This document shows positions 29,491-40,452 of a DNA stretch of 64,000 bases, piece after piece. Under the pieces are notes generated by a model. That model searched no databases, was not told the origin of the DNA, and worked only from the letters and a program-made list of their open reading frames with translations. The position numbers were made by a program, and so were the translations under genes. The DNA comes from Kazachstania africana CBS 2517. Its lineage: Eukaryota > Ascomycota > Saccharomycetes > Saccharomycetales > Saccharomycetaceae. The DNA is taken from contig NC_018945.1 in NCBI RefSeq assembly GCF_000304475.1, positions 248,001 through 312,000 on the forward strand, given 5' to 3'. Positions within the stretch are counted from its first letter, which is position 1; each line of letters starts with the position of its first letter.

Positions 29491-32295
29491 ATGGTATCCA
29501 TCAATGGGAAAGTGATCCCTTGGACTCACACCATCTGTGCTTCTGCAGCTTTCCTCGCCGCCTTCATCACAGGTTATAACCTACATTTCCATAAAATTGT
29601 CACTAATGCCCATTATACATATCCTGATGAATGGTTTCCAAGTGTATCTGCTACCATAGGTGATAGATACCCTGAAAGATCGATATTTCAAATTCTGATT
29701 GCATTAACCGCTTTACCAAGATTTCTCCTATTATTCGGCCATCTATATTTAAATCACTCTTTACCAATCTTCATCCTCGGTGTATTGAGAACCGTCTCCT
29801 GCGGTGGTTGGGTATATATCACTTCCACAGATGATCATGACACTCACGATATCTTCATGATCATTTATATCGTATTGACTTTACCTTGGGATATCATGAT
29901 CACTACGTCATATCCAAGGAATAATAACAGATCAAAAAGAATACTAGTAACTTCCACCTTCTTTGGTTTATTGGTACCAATGCTATATTGCTACTATCAA
30001 CACCAAGTTAAACATATTGCAGGCGCCTACTCAATTTATGCATATTTTGAATGGTCTCTTATCTTTTTAGATATAGCATTTGATTCATTAGCCAGCTACG
30101 AATTTAATCAATTTAATATTGATATCAATTTACATACTTCACCATCAACAACTAAGATTGATGTGAAACCAACAAAACCAGTAAACAAAAAAAATTGCAT
30201 TGATTATGATTCTTTCCTATATCTAATTACAAATACTTTCAATTCATTCATTCTATGGTCAAATATCACCGCTTTAACCTGTAGCATATGGCATTTCCCA
30301 CTATGGTACATGGGTATCTCCGGTTATGAAACTGCAATCTTCGGTTATTTGGGACCAATCTTCTTATACTTACCTCTAATGTCCATCTTTGTCTTCTACT
30401 GTGGTACCTTTGTCGGTAATTTAATCGCCGTAGGTGCTTACGCAATTGAAACTCCAGAAAATAGGTTAATCGTTTGCGCAATTGGTACTGCTATATCTGT
30501 TGCTAATTTTGCTCAAAATCTAAAATCTATTAAATTACAAACTACAAATAATGCATTCGCTACTTCTTGGGTATTAGGTCTAGTAATTTCCGTCGTTGTA
30601 AAAATGGGATTTTATTCAAATAATCCAATTTGGCCAATTTTTAATGAAAATAATAAAGGCTATAATAAAGAATCTTTAATTTTCGTTGCTATATTCGGTT
30701 TGTTATCACCTTTCACAAATTCTATTCATTTAAATCAACATTCGATTAAATCACAACAGCCATCATCAAAACCACGCTTTATTTCCAAGCTATTCATCTC
30801 TATTGGATTCGGTGCATTCTTATTCGCCACTCACCAATTATTATCAGATTCTTCTACTATCATTTACTGGGCCTGGGAAGGTTATAACGAAAATGGTTAC
30901 GGTCCATTACAATGGCCATGGAGTTCCTTAACTTGTTTAATCATGTTATTATCCGCTTTCCTATGCACCAGATTTACAAATAAACCAATTCTTCCAGCGA
31001 TTTTCTTAATCTTATCCACTGGTGTCCTAGCAAATAAAGAAATTAAAGAATGGCCAAAATTTATTCTAGGTGGTTTACCATACGTGGCATCCATGATCTC
31101 TTTAGTACCAACCCTTTTCTTAGGTTTAGCAGAAACTCAAAGTATTTGGGTCTTTGCCTTTGCCTTTACCGTCTACATCATTTTCATTTTGGCTCATGTT
31201 TGGACTGTTGCATACGCTTTTGTTCCACTAGGTTGGTTACTGAGAGAAAGAATCGAACTCATTCTCGTGGCTTCCACAGTATTAATTCTCTTGGGTACAT
31301 TTGTAAGTAAGAAAATAACAAATACCGTTGTCGCCACTGTTAAACTTTCATCGAAATTTAGAAAGATTACAGCGTTTTTCACTGTTTTAATATTTGCCAT
31401 GATTGCAGCCTTCACATATAAGGTTAGGCCTACTGGAGTTCCACAACCATACCACCCAGAATCGGACTTACTTACCGCAGGTATTTGGACTATCCATTTC
31501 GGTTTAGATAATGATATGTGGGCTTCTGAAGATCGTATAAGCAGTTTAATCAAAGATATGGAATTAGACGTTGTGGGACTTCTGGAATCGGACACTCAGC
31601 ATATTACAATGGGTAATAGAGATCTAACGAATAAACTAGCACACGACCTTAACATGTATGCTGATTTTGGTCCAGGCCCAAACAAGAACACTTGGGGTTG
31701 CGCACTTCTATCAAAATTCCCAATCGTCAATTCTACGCACTATTTAACACCATCTCCAGTTGGTGAAATTGCTCCTGTAATTCATGCCACTCTTTTAACT
31801 TATAACGATACTTTGGTCGATGTCTTTGTCTTCCATAGTGGTCAAGAAGAAGATGTAGAAGATAGAAGATTACAATCTCAGACCGTTGCTAAATTAATGG
31901 GTAGTACAGATCGTCCAACTATCTTATTAAGTTACTTAGTAACTGACCCATTGAAGGGTAATTACAATACATATGTCAGTGAAGAATCTGGTATGCATGA
32001 TATTGATCCGACTGATGATGACAGGTGGTGTGAGTACATCTTATATAAGAATATCAGAAGAACTGGTTATGCAAGAGTCGCAAGAGGGACAATCACCGAT
32101 ACCGAATTGCAAGTTGGCAAGTTCCAAGTCCTACAAGATGAACAAATTGAAAAGTATGGATCTTCGTTATACACTCACGAACACGTCGACGATCCTGAAG
32201 TTGAAGATTTGAAGTTCCCTGACAAATTCAAAGGAGATGGTGAAAGAGGACATTTTTATCACGTCTTTGACAAACCCCGTTATTATTCATTATGA
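29491..32295 (+). CDS. CWH43: GPI-anchor lipid remodelling protein Cwh43
   Basis: 934 residues (S. cerevisiae 953). The N-terminal third is a multi-span Frag1/PGAP2-like domain (residues 1-230). It is followed by many more membrane segments to about residue 640, and then a lumenal endonuclease/exonuclease/phosphatase-like domain (about 660-930; [33 protein letters not shown]). Cwh43 replaces the diacylglycerol of GPI anchors by ceramide in the ER. The gene ends upstream of snR33 and POL4; S. cerevisiae has YCR015C and YCR016W in this interval, both absent here. Confidence 0.96.
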   Translation: MVSINGKVIPWTHTICASAAFLAAFITGYNLHFHKIVTNAHYTYPDEWFPSVSATIGDRYPERSIFQILIALTALPRFLLLFGHLYLNHSLPIFILGVLRTVSCGGWVYITSTDDHDTHDIFMIIYIVLTLPWDIMITTSYPRNNNRSKRILVTSTFFGLLVPMLYCYYQHQVKHIAGAYSIYAYFEWSLIFLDIAFDSLASYEFNQFNIDINLHTSPSTTKIDVKPTKPVNKKNCIDYDSFLYLITNTFNSFILWSNITALTCSIWHFPLWYMGISGYETAIFGYLGPIFLYLPLMSIFVFYCGTFVGNLIAVGAYAIETPENRLIVCAIGTAISVANFAQNLKSIKLQTTNNAFATSWVLGLVISVVVKMGFYSNNPIWPIFNENNKGYNKESLIFVAIFGLLSPFTNSIHLNQHSIKSQQPSSKPRFISKLFISIGFGAFLFATHQLLSDSSTIIYWAWEGYNENGYGPLQWPWSSLTCLIMLLSAFLCTRFTNKPILPAIFLILSTGVLANKEIKEWPKFILGGLPYVASMISLVPTLFLGLAETQSIWVFAFAFTVYIIFILAHVWTVAYAFVPLGWLLRERIELILVASTVLILLGTFVSKKITNTVVATVKLSSKFRKITAFFTVLIFAMIAAFTYKVRPTGVPQPYHPESDLLTAGIWTIHFGLDNDMWASEDRISSLIKDMELDVVGLLESDTQHITMGNRDLTNKLAHDLNMYADFGPGPNKNTWGCALLSKFPIVNSTHYLTPSPVGEIAPVIHATLLTYNDTLVDVFVFHSGQEEDVEDRRLQSQTVAKLMGSTDRPTILLSYLVTDPLKGNYNTYVSEESGMHDIDPTDDDRWCEYILYKNIRRTGYARVARGTITDTELQVGKFQVLQDEQIEKYGSSLYTHEHVDDPEVEDLKFPDKFKGDGERGHFYHVFDKPRYYSL

Positions 32296-32411
32296 CTTCC
32301 CGGATAAAGCCCTGTAATGTCCTATGTAAGTACTATCATCAATTATTTCTAATCATGATTTATGTCTTTATCAAAATATAGTTGAACTAATACTTTAAGT
32401 ATGCAAGGAAT

Positions 32412-32500
32412 GCCCTAACTGTAAATGTAACTGCTGTGTTTAAACTGTCGTGATGAATGATCTGCTGTTGTTTTTTTTGCCCACATAGAAGGAGTATAAA
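32412..32500 (+). promoter_or_regulatory. snR33 promoter: Tbf1-like site and TATA box
   Basis: TGCCCTAA (32411-32418) matches the Tbf1 motif ARCCCTAA at seven of eight bases, 153 bp before the snoRNA. GAGTATAAATGG (TATA at 32495-32500) lies about 75 bp before the predicted 5' end. Tbf1 sites and a TATA box are the normal promoter layout of independently transcribed yeast snoRNA genes. Confidence 0.55.
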
Positions 32501-32570
32501 TGGTGATAAATTTTTCAAGATGAATCTTCTTTGTGAAATGGTTCTCACCGAAAGAACACTATTCTTTTAA

Positions 32571-32753
32571 TGCGGAATTGTGCTGTATTAATACTACTAC
32601 AGTCATCTAGTAGTATTCTTGACACTGGAATGGCGTTGTATATTACGTACGATTCTTTCCATATAATTTTTGCAGAGAATAAAAATATTCACCGTTTGAG
32701 CCAGCTCCTAACATTTACTATTGGGGTACTGGTATAGAAGAGTGCGAACATTT
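32571..32753 (+). ncRNA. SNR33: H/ACA box snoRNA snR33
   Basis: The 183-nt segment has the full H/ACA layout. The 5' hairpin is closed by TGCGGAATT (32571-32579) with AATTTTTGCA (32665-32674) and capped by a perfect 9-bp stem AATACTACT/AGTAGTATT. An H-box-type hinge AGAGAA or AGAATA follows (32674-32681). The 3' hairpin has the upper stem GCCAG/CTGGT and ends in ACA (32748-32750) plus three T. The pocket strands GTTTGA (32694-32699) and ATAG (32734-32737) can pair with CUAU-UC-UCAAAC, which I recall from 25S rRNA at the position snR33 modifies (U1042). Exactly 14 nt separate the pocket from ACA, as the rule requires. S. cerevisiae snR33 is also 183 nt and lies between POL4 and CWH43. Confidence 0.85.
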
Positions 32754-33166
32754 CTCGAGTAGTTTATTTATAAAGTGTATCTTTTGGGTTTTATGAGAAC
32801 CAAATCTGACTGTTGGTGATCATCAGCTGTCGCGTCAATCTCACATTTTGGTAATTATTGTTCATGAGTCAATTTCAGCCGCCTCTCTTACTTGTTAGAT
32901 ATGCAGGCTAATTGTATATCTACGTGCCTTACTCTCAGTCATCAAATAAGTACCAACCGCCACATCACGGTAAATGATTAATGGAAAATACACTCATTAG
33001 CGAGAGTTGAGAATCGTGTAAAAAATAGCATCGACACTGTTCCTTTGAAGTCATCGCTTTCAGTTGGATAAAAAAGATGTGTAAATTTCCCTTAAAATAT
33101 ATATAAAAAGCTTCCAAAAGATTAAAAGCAAGGAAATGGTAGATGCCATTAGCTGTAACTTGGCTG
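32754..33166. other. POL4 upstream region with a start-overlapping uORF
   Basis: AT-rich region with TATATATAAAAAG at about 33098. A short frame ATG...TGA (33136-33177, 13 codons) begins before, and is out of frame with, both candidate POL4 starts and overlaps them. No other gene is seen. Confidence 0.45.
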
Positions 33167-34918
33167 ATGTTATTTGAAGGGCTGAAATTTTTCCTCTTGC
33201 CAAATGCTACTATTGCATCCTTAGGTTTTTTGAGTAAAGTAATAGAGAACAAAGGCGGTGAAATAGTATCTCATGTCGACGCTTTAGAGGGTTCAACCAT
33301 CTTTATTATCAGCGACTCATTTATAGATAGCTCAACTCGTAAGCTAACACAGTTGGACTTCTTTCAAAAGGAATTGGAGGTCGATTTCGATAAGCTACGT
33401 GATATTATTGACGAAAATAACATTAAATGCATCAGTAGTGGATTTATTACAGGCTGCATTAAAGCAAACAAGTTTCAAATTAACGATTCCGATTTAATTG
33501 AAATTTCCACGGACTTTGTTTCTTCCTCTTCAGAATCAGCTGGGTCTATCGAAAAGAATATAAGTGCTAATGAAAGCCAGGAAGAGACTGACATTGAAGG
33601 CAGTAGTGATATTATCGCCATGCCAAAAAAAAAGGTGAAGCTTAATGGGTCTGAAATGAAGGTAGATAATTTAGACGCCTCAGAGCCTGTGAGTAATAAC
33701 GATACGCCAGGTATGCACGTCACAGATCTAATAGCATCGCCAAGCAGAGCCAAAAACGCCCTTTTGCTTGATGCAATGAGTCGTCTCTACCAGAAATATG
33801 AAACGAAGGGAGATAAATTTCGTGCAAAAAGTTACAAATTTGCTAAAACGTCAATTGAACAGTGCCCCTTCGTTATTGAATCAGGAAAACAAGCACAGGA
33901 GGAGCTACAAACTATAGGACCTAGTATTGCAAAAAAAATCCAAACAATTTTAGATTTTGGGACTTTGCCTGGGCTAACTGACACTTCAGAACTTGAAACA
34001 AAGGTGGATTATTTCAAAACATGCCACGGTGTGGGACCCCATAGGGCTAAAAGATGGCATTTGCTACGTTATGAAAGTTTTAGTGATGTTTTAAGAAAGG
34101 CTCCTGAAGAAATGTCCAATGACTGGCCCATCCTATTTGGCTGGTCATACTTCGAGGAATGGTCTAAGAGAATTACTCGAAAAGAGTGTAACGTACACCT
34201 TGAAATAATTAAGGAAGAACTTGAAAGGGTAGACCCTTCAGTGGAAGTCGAAATTCAAGGAAGCTATATTCGTGGTGCCTCGACATGTGGTGACATTGAT
34301 TTGTTATTTTTCAAGCCAAATTGTGACGATATGAATGAAATCGCAACAATCTTTGAATCATTGGCATGTAACCTATTTAGAAAAGGTTTTATACAATGCT
34401 GTTTGCAGTTGACACCCGCTTTGTATGAATTACAAAAATATAAAATTAAAGAGAGATTTGAGAAGGCAGGCTTAAAATTCTTAGAGAAGGGTAATTTTGC
34501 ATCTTCCAAATATATTAAGACTTTTTATTTTGGAGTGAAAATTCCCATTTCTAGGTATATTTGTGAAACGGTAGAAAATGACACTCCTTTAAGTTTACTT
34601 CCAGATGATAAATTCATGGCTATAAACTCTGGTAAAGGAGAAAATCCATGTAGAAGACTCGATTTTTTTTCTTGCAAATGGTCTGAACTAGGTGCTGCTA
34701 GAATACAATGGACCGGACCTACCGATTTCAATAGGTGGATTAGAGTATACGCCGCCCAGAAGGGATTTAGACTGACACAGCATGGACTTTCCAAAGACGG
34801 CAAGTTAATTGAGAGTTTTGATGAAAAGAGAATATTCGAGCTTTTAGATCTTGAATATACACCCCGTCATCTGAGGGCGCAAGGCCTTTGGAAGAAAGGT
34901 GTAAAAGAACGTACATAA
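33167..34918 (+). CDS. POL4: Family X DNA polymerase Pol4
   Basis: 583 residues from the chosen start (S. cerevisiae 582). An N-terminal BRCT domain (LFEGLKFFLLPN to about residue 110) is followed by an acidic linker, an 8-kDa lyase-like domain (about 200-260; IGPSIAKKIQTILDFGTLPGL), and the polymerase core. Metal-binding aspartates lie in CGDIDLLFF and in CRRLDFFSC. Pol4 fills gaps in non-homologous end joining and base excision repair. The frame opens eight codons earlier at 33143, but the S. cerevisiae N-terminus (a Met followed by a -K-F/FF-LPN- pattern) aligns with MLFEGLKFFLLPN at 33167. An out-of-frame uORF overlaps this start. Confidence 0.95.
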   Translation: MLFEGLKFFLLPNATIASLGFLSKVIENKGGEIVSHVDALEGSTIFIISDSFIDSSTRKLTQLDFFQKELEVDFDKLRDIIDENNIKCISSGFITGCIKANKFQINDSDLIEISTDFVSSSSESAGSIEKNISANESQEETDIEGSSDIIAMPKKKVKLNGSEMKVDNLDASEPVSNNDTPGMHVTDLIASPSRAKNALLLDAMSRLYQKYETKGDKFRAKSYKFAKTSIEQCPFVIESGKQAQEELQTIGPSIAKKIQTILDFGTLPGLTDTSELETKVDYFKTCHGVGPHRAKRWHLLRYESFSDVLRKAPEEMSNDWPILFGWSYFEEWSKRITRKECNVHLEIIKEELERVDPSVEVEIQGSYIRGASTCGDIDLLFFKPNCDDMNEIATIFESLACNLFRKGFIQCCLQLTPALYELQKYKIKERFEKAGLKFLEKGNFASSKYIKTFYFGVKIPISRYICETVENDTPLSLLPDDKFMAINSGKGENPCRRLDFFSCKWSELGAARIQWTGPTDFNRWIRVYAAQKGFRLTQHGLSKDGKLIESFDEKRIFELLDLEYTPRHLRAQGLWKKGVKERT

Positions 34919-35031
34919 ATTGTTACAATAAAAGACTAAAGTAAAACTTTCATTAAAACGTAATGTAAAAATAAAATGCTATATAATATAAAACTAAAAG
35001 AATAAAATTAAACCTCTATAAAGTTAGCAAT

Positions 35032-36282
35032 TTATTTTCTGTCAGATAAGAAAGCAACACCTGGTAATTCCTTACCTTCTAATAATTCTAAGGAAGCACC
35101 ACCACCAGTAGAAACGTGGGAGATCTTTTCGACGACACCGTATTTCTTGGCAACAGTAGCAGTGTCACCACCACCAATGATAGCAGTGTTACCAGCTTCA
35201 GAAGACTTGACGACTTCGTCTAACATAGCCTTGGTACCTTCGGCGAACTTTTCGAATTCGAAAACACCTGGTGGACCGTTCCAGACGATGGTCTTAGCCT
35301 TGGCGACTGTGGCAGCGAACAATTTTCTAGATTCTGGACCACAGTCTAAACCTTGCCAGCCAGCTGGGATACCTTCCTTGTCAGTGACAATCTTGGTGTT
35401 AGCTTCTGGGGAGAAAGCGTCAGCAATGACGAAGTCAACTGGTAAGACGATTTCGACGTTGTTCTTCTTAGCCTTTTCAACTAATTTTGGAACAATTTCA
35501 GCACCAGCCTTGTCGAATAAAGAGTCACCGATTTCAGCGTTTTCCAAGACCTTCTTGAAGGTGAAAGACATACCACCACCAATGATGATAGAGTCAACCT
35601 TGTCTAATAAGTTATCAATTAATTGAATCTTATCAGCGACCTTAGCACCACCTAAGATGGCTAAGAATGGTCTGGTTGGGTTTTCTAAAGCCTTACCGAA
35701 GTATTCTAATTCCTTTTGCATTAAGAAACCAGCAGCTCTTTCTGGTAAGTCGAAACCGACCATAGAAGAGTGGGCTCTGTGAGCGGTACCGAAAGCATCG
35801 TTGATGTAGACATCAGCTAAGGAAGATAATTGTTGTCTGAACTTGGCAACTTCTTCAGCGGAAGCCTTAACCTTTTGACCGTCAACCTTTCTGGAACCTT
35901 CTTCTTCGATGTGGTATCTTAAGTTTTCTAATAAGATAACGGAACCTGGAGCAGCAGCCTTGGTAGCAGCTTCAACTTCTTCACCGACACAGTCGTTTAA
36001 GAAAGTAACTGGCTTACCTAATAAAGCTTCTAATTCCTTGGCAACTGGAGCTAAAGAGTATTTGTCGTTTCTTTCACCGTTTGGTCTACCTAAGTGGGAA
36101 GCTAAAGCAATGTATTTTGGGTTTTGTTCTAAAGCATATTTGATAGTTGGTAAAGCAGCAACAATTCTTTGGTTAGAGGTAATGGTCTTACCGTCTAATG
36201 GAACGTTGAAATCAACTCTGATGAAGACACGCTTGTCTTTTAAGTCTAGGTCCTTAACGGATAATTTGGAAGATAGAGACAT
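35032..36282 (-). CDS. PGK1: 3-phosphoglycerate kinase
   Basis: 416 residues, the same length as S. cerevisiae Pgk1 and near-identical. The N-terminal domain begins with [13 protein letters not shown] (substrate-binding Asp and Asn), followed by [10 protein letters not shown]. The nucleotide-binding C-terminal domain has [22 protein letters not shown] and the Gly-rich [13 protein letters not shown] and [11 protein letters not shown]. The enzyme transfers phosphate from 1,3-bisphosphoglycerate to ADP in glycolysis. Extreme codon bias (TTG, TCT, GCT, AAG and similar codons) marks it as one of the most highly expressed genes. A Rap1-type site lies about 400 bp upstream, the position of the PGK1 activator in S. 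cerevisiae. Confidence 0.98.
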   Translation of the reverse strand: MSLSSKLSVKDLDLKDKRVFIRVDFNVPLDGKTITSNQRIVAALPTIKYALEQNPKYIALASHLGRPNGERNDKYSLAPVAKELEALLGKPVTFLNDCVGEEVEAATKAAAPGSVILLENLRYHIEEEGSRKVDGQKVKASAEEVAKFRQQLSSLADVYINDAFGTAHRAHSSMVGFDLPERAAGFLMQKELEYFGKALENPTRPFLAILGGAKVADKIQLIDNLLDKVDSIIIGGGMSFTFKKVLENAEIGDSLFDKAGAEIVPKLVEKAKKNNVEIVLPVDFVIADAFSPEANTKIVTDKEGIPAGWQGLDCGPESRKLFAATVAKAKTIVWNGPPGVFEFEKFAEGTKAMLDEVVKSSEAGNTAIIGGGDTATVAKKYGVVEKISHVSTGGGASLELLEGKELPGVAFLSDRK

Positions 36283-36980
36283 TTTTGGATGCTTTTTATT
36301 ATTTCAAGTCTAAGAATCCAAGAAACGAAGAAAGAACTGAATTTAAGAACTGTACTAAATGCAATTGATAATTTTCTATATATATGAAGATCCACAATTC
36401 CAATTGAGACAGGAAAATTTTTCAACCAACAACAATTTCTACAATATTCCTCGACTTTCTTCAATGATGCCATTAACAACACAACATACATTAACGAGCG
36501 GAAAAAAAGCTGCTGGCAAGATCAGAGATGAGGTTAAAGACATACATACATATCGATGAGTTGTCACTTTTGCAGCAATAGCGCACTATACGGTTAATAG
36601 CGCGATTCAATGGTGGGAAAAAACAAGAAGCTGGCATGGCTGGCGATTTGAAGGGAAAAAAAAAATAAAAACAGGCATCCCGCGTGTATGGGTCTAATGT
36701 TTAAAAGTCATGTGATCTTGATTAGCACGTGATTTCCTGCTAATCCGGGTAAAAACTCCGTGTGTCAGTCAAGTAATTGCTATACCACTTTAGAAATGGG
36801 TAAGAATAACCGGAATATTCAGGATTAATTCTAATAATCAAAGGATAGTTTATCAAGATTAATACAGAATATAAAAGAACTGTCACTAGAAATATATGAC
36901 CTATTTGTGCAATATATAGGAGAGTTCAATTGCTTTTTATCACCAGATCAATATCATTTTTACGTATCAAAAGCTAACAA
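36283..36980. promoter_or_regulatory. Divergent PGK1-ADP1 promoter: Rap1, Cbf1 and Reb1 type sites
   Basis: GTGTATGGGTCT (36684-36695) reads AGACCCATACAC on the minus strand, a good match to the Rap1 core ACCCATACAY, 402-413 bp upstream of the PGK1 start. CACGTG (36726-36731), the Cbf1/E-box site, and CGGGTAA (36746-36752), the Reb1 site, follow on the ADP1 side about 230-250 bp from its start. Reb1 between two divergent genes would fit a nucleosome-free boundary. The ADP1-proximal part has TATATAGGAG near 36914. Confidence 0.6.
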
Positions 36981-39900
36981 ATGAATGGCAAATTGGCCCT
37001 TCGAAAACTAATAATATTATTTACATGTTGCCTTATAAGTGTCATAGCGCTAGACACCCCGCTAGAAAGGTTGAAATTGCAATTAAATGCCAGACAGTTT
37101 CCCTTTTCTGGGAATGAAGTGGTGGTTGAAACACCACTAATTCCAGATAGGAATAGAGATTACAAGGACCTCGACAAATGCCCTCCGTGTTTCAATTGCA
37201 TGTTGCCTATGTTTGAATGTAAGCAGTTTTCCACATGTAATGAATATAATGGTCGCTGTGACTGTATCGATGGGTTTGCAGGAGATGACTGCGCTCAACC
37301 CCTGTGTGGTGCTTTATCAGATGGTAACGGCAATAGACCAATACGTGAAAATACTACAAACACATGTGATTGTTCTGATGGTTGGAGCGGTATCAACTGT
37401 AACATATGTGAAGAAGACTATGTATGTGATTCCTTTATGCCAGATAAATCCTTAAAAGGTACCTGCTACAAGAATGGCATGATTGTTAATAAATTGCACC
37501 AAGCTTGTAATGTGACAAATACCAAGATTATACAAATTTTGAAGGGTAAACCCCCACAAGTTACCTTTTCATGTGATAAGAAGGACGCTACTTGTAATTT
37601 TCAATTCTGGATTGAACAAGTTGAAAGCTTCTACTGTGGCTTTGATAATTGTTCGTTCGATTATGATTTACAACAAAATACATCACATTATTCATGTAAA
37701 GATGTCCAATGTAAATGTATATCAGGTACTACATTATGTGGAGCCAAAGGATCCATTGATATAGGCGAGTTTTTAACTGAAACAATAGAGGGGCCAGGTG
37801 ATTTCACCTGCGATCTAGACTCAAAAGACTGTAAGTTCAGTGAACCTTCCATGAATGATTTAATTCTTACTGTTTTCGGTGATCCGTATATAACATTAAG
37901 TTGTCAGTCTGGTGAGTGCTTGCACTACAGTGAAATTCCCGGATATAAAGCGCCATCAAAAGAAGCAAACATGACTATACGCGGAAAGATAATATTAACT
38001 TTAACTTCCGTTTCTGTACTAGCATTGGTTACTTTTGCTATATTTTATATTTCAAATTCACCTCTTTTCAAAAACGGTTCTATTCTACTTCATGGGGCTG
38101 ATACAAATTTGGCCTCGAATATTGATGAACCAGATAATTTCCTAAAAAGTGACGTTCTGAGTACGTTATCATTTGAGAATATCTCCTACAGGGTACCATC
38201 ATTGCATGATTCGAACAACCATGAAAATGTTTTGAAAAACGTCAGCGGTATTGTAAAACCAGGCCAGATGTTGGCTATTATGGGTGGTTCCGGAGCAGGT
38301 AAGACAACTTTGCTCGATATCTTAGCGATGAAAAACAAAACAGGCAGTGTTCAAGGTAATATAAAGGTTAATGGATCATCCATCTCAAAAAAAGACTACT
38401 CTAAGGTTGTTGGTTTTGTAGACCAGGATGACTATCTTTTGCCAACTCTTACTGTTTATGAAACAGTCTTGAACAGTGCTCTTCTGAAACTTCCTAGATC
38501 GATGTCCTTTGAGGCAAAGCGATCTCGTGTTTACCAGGTGCTGGAAGAATTGAGAATCATAGATATTAAAGATCGCATTATTGGTAGTGACTTTAAAAGA
38601 GGTATTAGTGGTGGTGAAAAAAGGCGTGTTTCTATTGCATGTGAATTAGTCACTTCTCCATTGATTTTATTTTTAGATGAACCCACCTCTGGGTTGGATG
38701 CAAATAATGCCAACAATGTTGTTGAATGTTTGGTAAGATTAGCAAAAGCCTACAATAGAACATTGGTTTTATCAATTCATCAACCAAGGTCAAATATTTT
38801 CAATCTATTTGATAAACTTATACTACTAAGTGAGGGTGAAATGGTTTATTCAGGTGACGTGATAAGAGTTAATGAATTTTTGTTGAACATTGGTTATAAG
38901 TGTCCCTCAAATTATAATATTGCCGATTACTTGATTGATATTACGTTTAAGGCAAGCGAAAAAACTATATCTACTCTTACAGACGACCTAGAATCTGGAA
39001 TCAATACTGGTGAGACGTCGATTGAGCAAAGACGTAATAGATTATTGCAAGGAAGTGACACTTCTGGTTCTTTAAATGGATTGACTCAAAGAGAGTGGGA
39101 GCATTTCGCTGTTCATAGGGATGAAATCAGAACTTTATTGAATGATGGAAATGATAACACTGTAAATAAAGGAATTCTACTCTCAGAACCACTGAATAAA
39201 AAATTCAAGGAAAGTACTTATTATGAAGCGTTATCTAACGAAATCAAAGAAGTTACAAACGATCCGCGGAATGATTCGAATTTCGTGCTTAAGATACCTA
39301 CGGGACAAAAAGCGGCATCTTTCTTCCAACAGCTATCTATTTTGTCCTCGAGAGCTTTCAAAAATATTTATAGGAATCCAAAATTGTTATTGGCTAACTA
39401 TCTACTGACAATATTGTTGAGTTTATTTTTGGGGACTTTATATTATGATGTTGCCAATGATATTAGTGGATTTCAAAATAGAATGGGTCTATTTTTTTTC
39501 ATATTGACGTATTTTGGATTTGTTACATTTACTGGATTAAGCTCTTTTGCCTTTGAAAGAATTATTTTCATCAAAGAAAGGTCAAACAATTACTACAGTC
39601 CACTGGCATATTATATTAGTAAAGTTATTAGTGATATTTTGCCATTAAGAATAATACCACCAGTTTTGATGCTGTTAGTTGTATATCCAATGGTTGGATT
39701 AAACATGCAAGATGGTGCATTTTTGAAAAGTGTTGGAATTTTGATACTGTTTAATCTAGGTATCTCGTTGGAAATCTTATCAATTGGTATTATTTTCAAT
39801 GACCTCAATAACTCGATTATATTGAGCGTTCTGATCTTACTGGGGTCTTTATTGTTCAGTGGGTTATTCATCAATACTAAGGATATTACCAATATTGCAT

Positions 39901-40154
39901 TCAAGTACTTGAAGAATCTTTCGATCTTTTACTATGCGTATGAGGCTTTACTAATTAATGAGGTTAAGACGTTGATGCTAAGAGAAAAAAAGTACGGACT
40001 GAACATTGAGGTTCCTGGTGCTACGATTTTAAGTACCTTCGGATTTTTAGTACAAAATTTGACATTTGATATCAGGATTCTTGCACTTTTCAACCTAGTT
40101 TTTGTCACTGTCGGATATCTAGCATTAAAATGGATTGTTGTTGAACAAAAGTAA
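36981..40154 (+). CDS. ADP1: ABCG-family ATP-binding cassette transporter Adp1
   Basis: 1057 residues (S. cerevisiae 1049). It starts with a signal peptide (LIILFTCCLISVIALD), followed by a large Cys-rich ectodomain to about residue 325 with EGF-like stretches (CDCIDGFAGDDC, CDCSDGWSGINC). One transmembrane helix (about 333-355) precedes the single nucleotide-binding domain: Walker A GGSGAGKTT, signature ISGGEKRRV, Walker B ILFLDEPTSG. Six further membrane segments form the C-terminus. This layout, an ABCG half-transporter with an extracellular EGF-like head, is unique to Adp1. Its substrate is not known. Confidence 0.96.
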   Translation: MNGKLALRKLIILFTCCLISVIALDTPLERLKLQLNARQFPFSGNEVVVETPLIPDRNRDYKDLDKCPPCFNCMLPMFECKQFSTCNEYNGRCDCIDGFAGDDCAQPLCGALSDGNGNRPIRENTTNTCDCSDGWSGINCNICEEDYVCDSFMPDKSLKGTCYKNGMIVNKLHQACNVTNTKIIQILKGKPPQVTFSCDKKDATCNFQFWIEQVESFYCGFDNCSFDYDLQQNTSHYSCKDVQCKCISGTTLCGAKGSIDIGEFLTETIEGPGDFTCDLDSKDCKFSEPSMNDLILTVFGDPYITLSCQSGECLHYSEIPGYKAPSKEANMTIRGKIILTLTSVSVLALVTFAIFYISNSPLFKNGSILLHGADTNLASNIDEPDNFLKSDVLSTLSFENISYRVPSLHDSNNHENVLKNVSGIVKPGQMLAIMGGSGAGKTTLLDILAMKNKTGSVQGNIKVNGSSISKKDYSKVVGFVDQDDYLLPTLTVYETVLNSALLKLPRSMSFEAKRSRVYQVLEELRIIDIKDRIIGSDFKRGISGGEKRRVSIACELVTSPLILFLDEPTSGLDANNANNVVECLVRLAKAYNRTLVLSIHQPRSNIFNLFDKLILLSEGEMVYSGDVIRVNEFLLNIGYKCPSNYNIADYLIDITFKASEKTISTLTDDLESGINTGETSIEQRRNRLLQGSDTSGSLNGLTQREWEHFAVHRDEIRTLLNDGNDNTVNKGILLSEPLNKKFKESTYYEALSNEIKEVTNDPRNDSNFVLKIPTGQKAASFFQQLSILSSRAFKNIYRNPKLLLANYLLTILLSLFLGTLYYDVANDISGFQNRMGLFFFILTYFGFVTFTGLSSFAFERIIFIKERSNNYYSPLAYYISKVISDILPLRIIPPVLMLLVVYPMVGLNMQDGAFLKSVGILILFNLGISLEILSIGIIFNDLNNSIILSVLILLGSLLFSGLFINTKDITNIAFKYLKNLSIFYYAYEALLINEVKTLMLREKKYGLNIEVPGATILSTFGFLVQNLTFDIRILALFNLVFVTVGYLALKWIVVEQK

Positions 40155-40298
40155 ACATTCTTAACAATATGTATTCATGACACAAATTGCCAACATGTAG
40201 TATATATATTAATGGATATATTGCATACACACCTCATCTGAACAAGTCCCTCATTATACGGTTTGTGGACCACCGTTTTTAATTAGTTATATTTAATG

Positions 40299-40388
40299 CG
40301 GGTAACCTCATCGAGTTCATCAATTATCTTCTTTTTTTTTTTTTTTTAATTAGATCCATTGCAAATTGCTTGAATGTTAAAAATTTTA
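40299..40388. promoter_or_regulatory. RPC34 promoter: Reb1, PAC and RRPE type sites
   Basis: CGGGTAA (40299-40305, Reb1 type), CTCATCG (40307-40313, PAC, reverse of CGATGAG) and AAAAATTTTA (40379-40388, RRPE core) lie 65-155 bp before the RPC34 start. PAC was named for genes of RNA polymerases A and C, so its presence here fits a Pol III subunit. A T15 run lies between the PAC and RRPE sites. Confidence 0.6.
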
Positions 40389-40452
40389 TTGCAATGAATG
40401 ATCCATCCGTACATAGTAAAGGAACGATAGGCAAGAGTAGACGATCAAAAAT

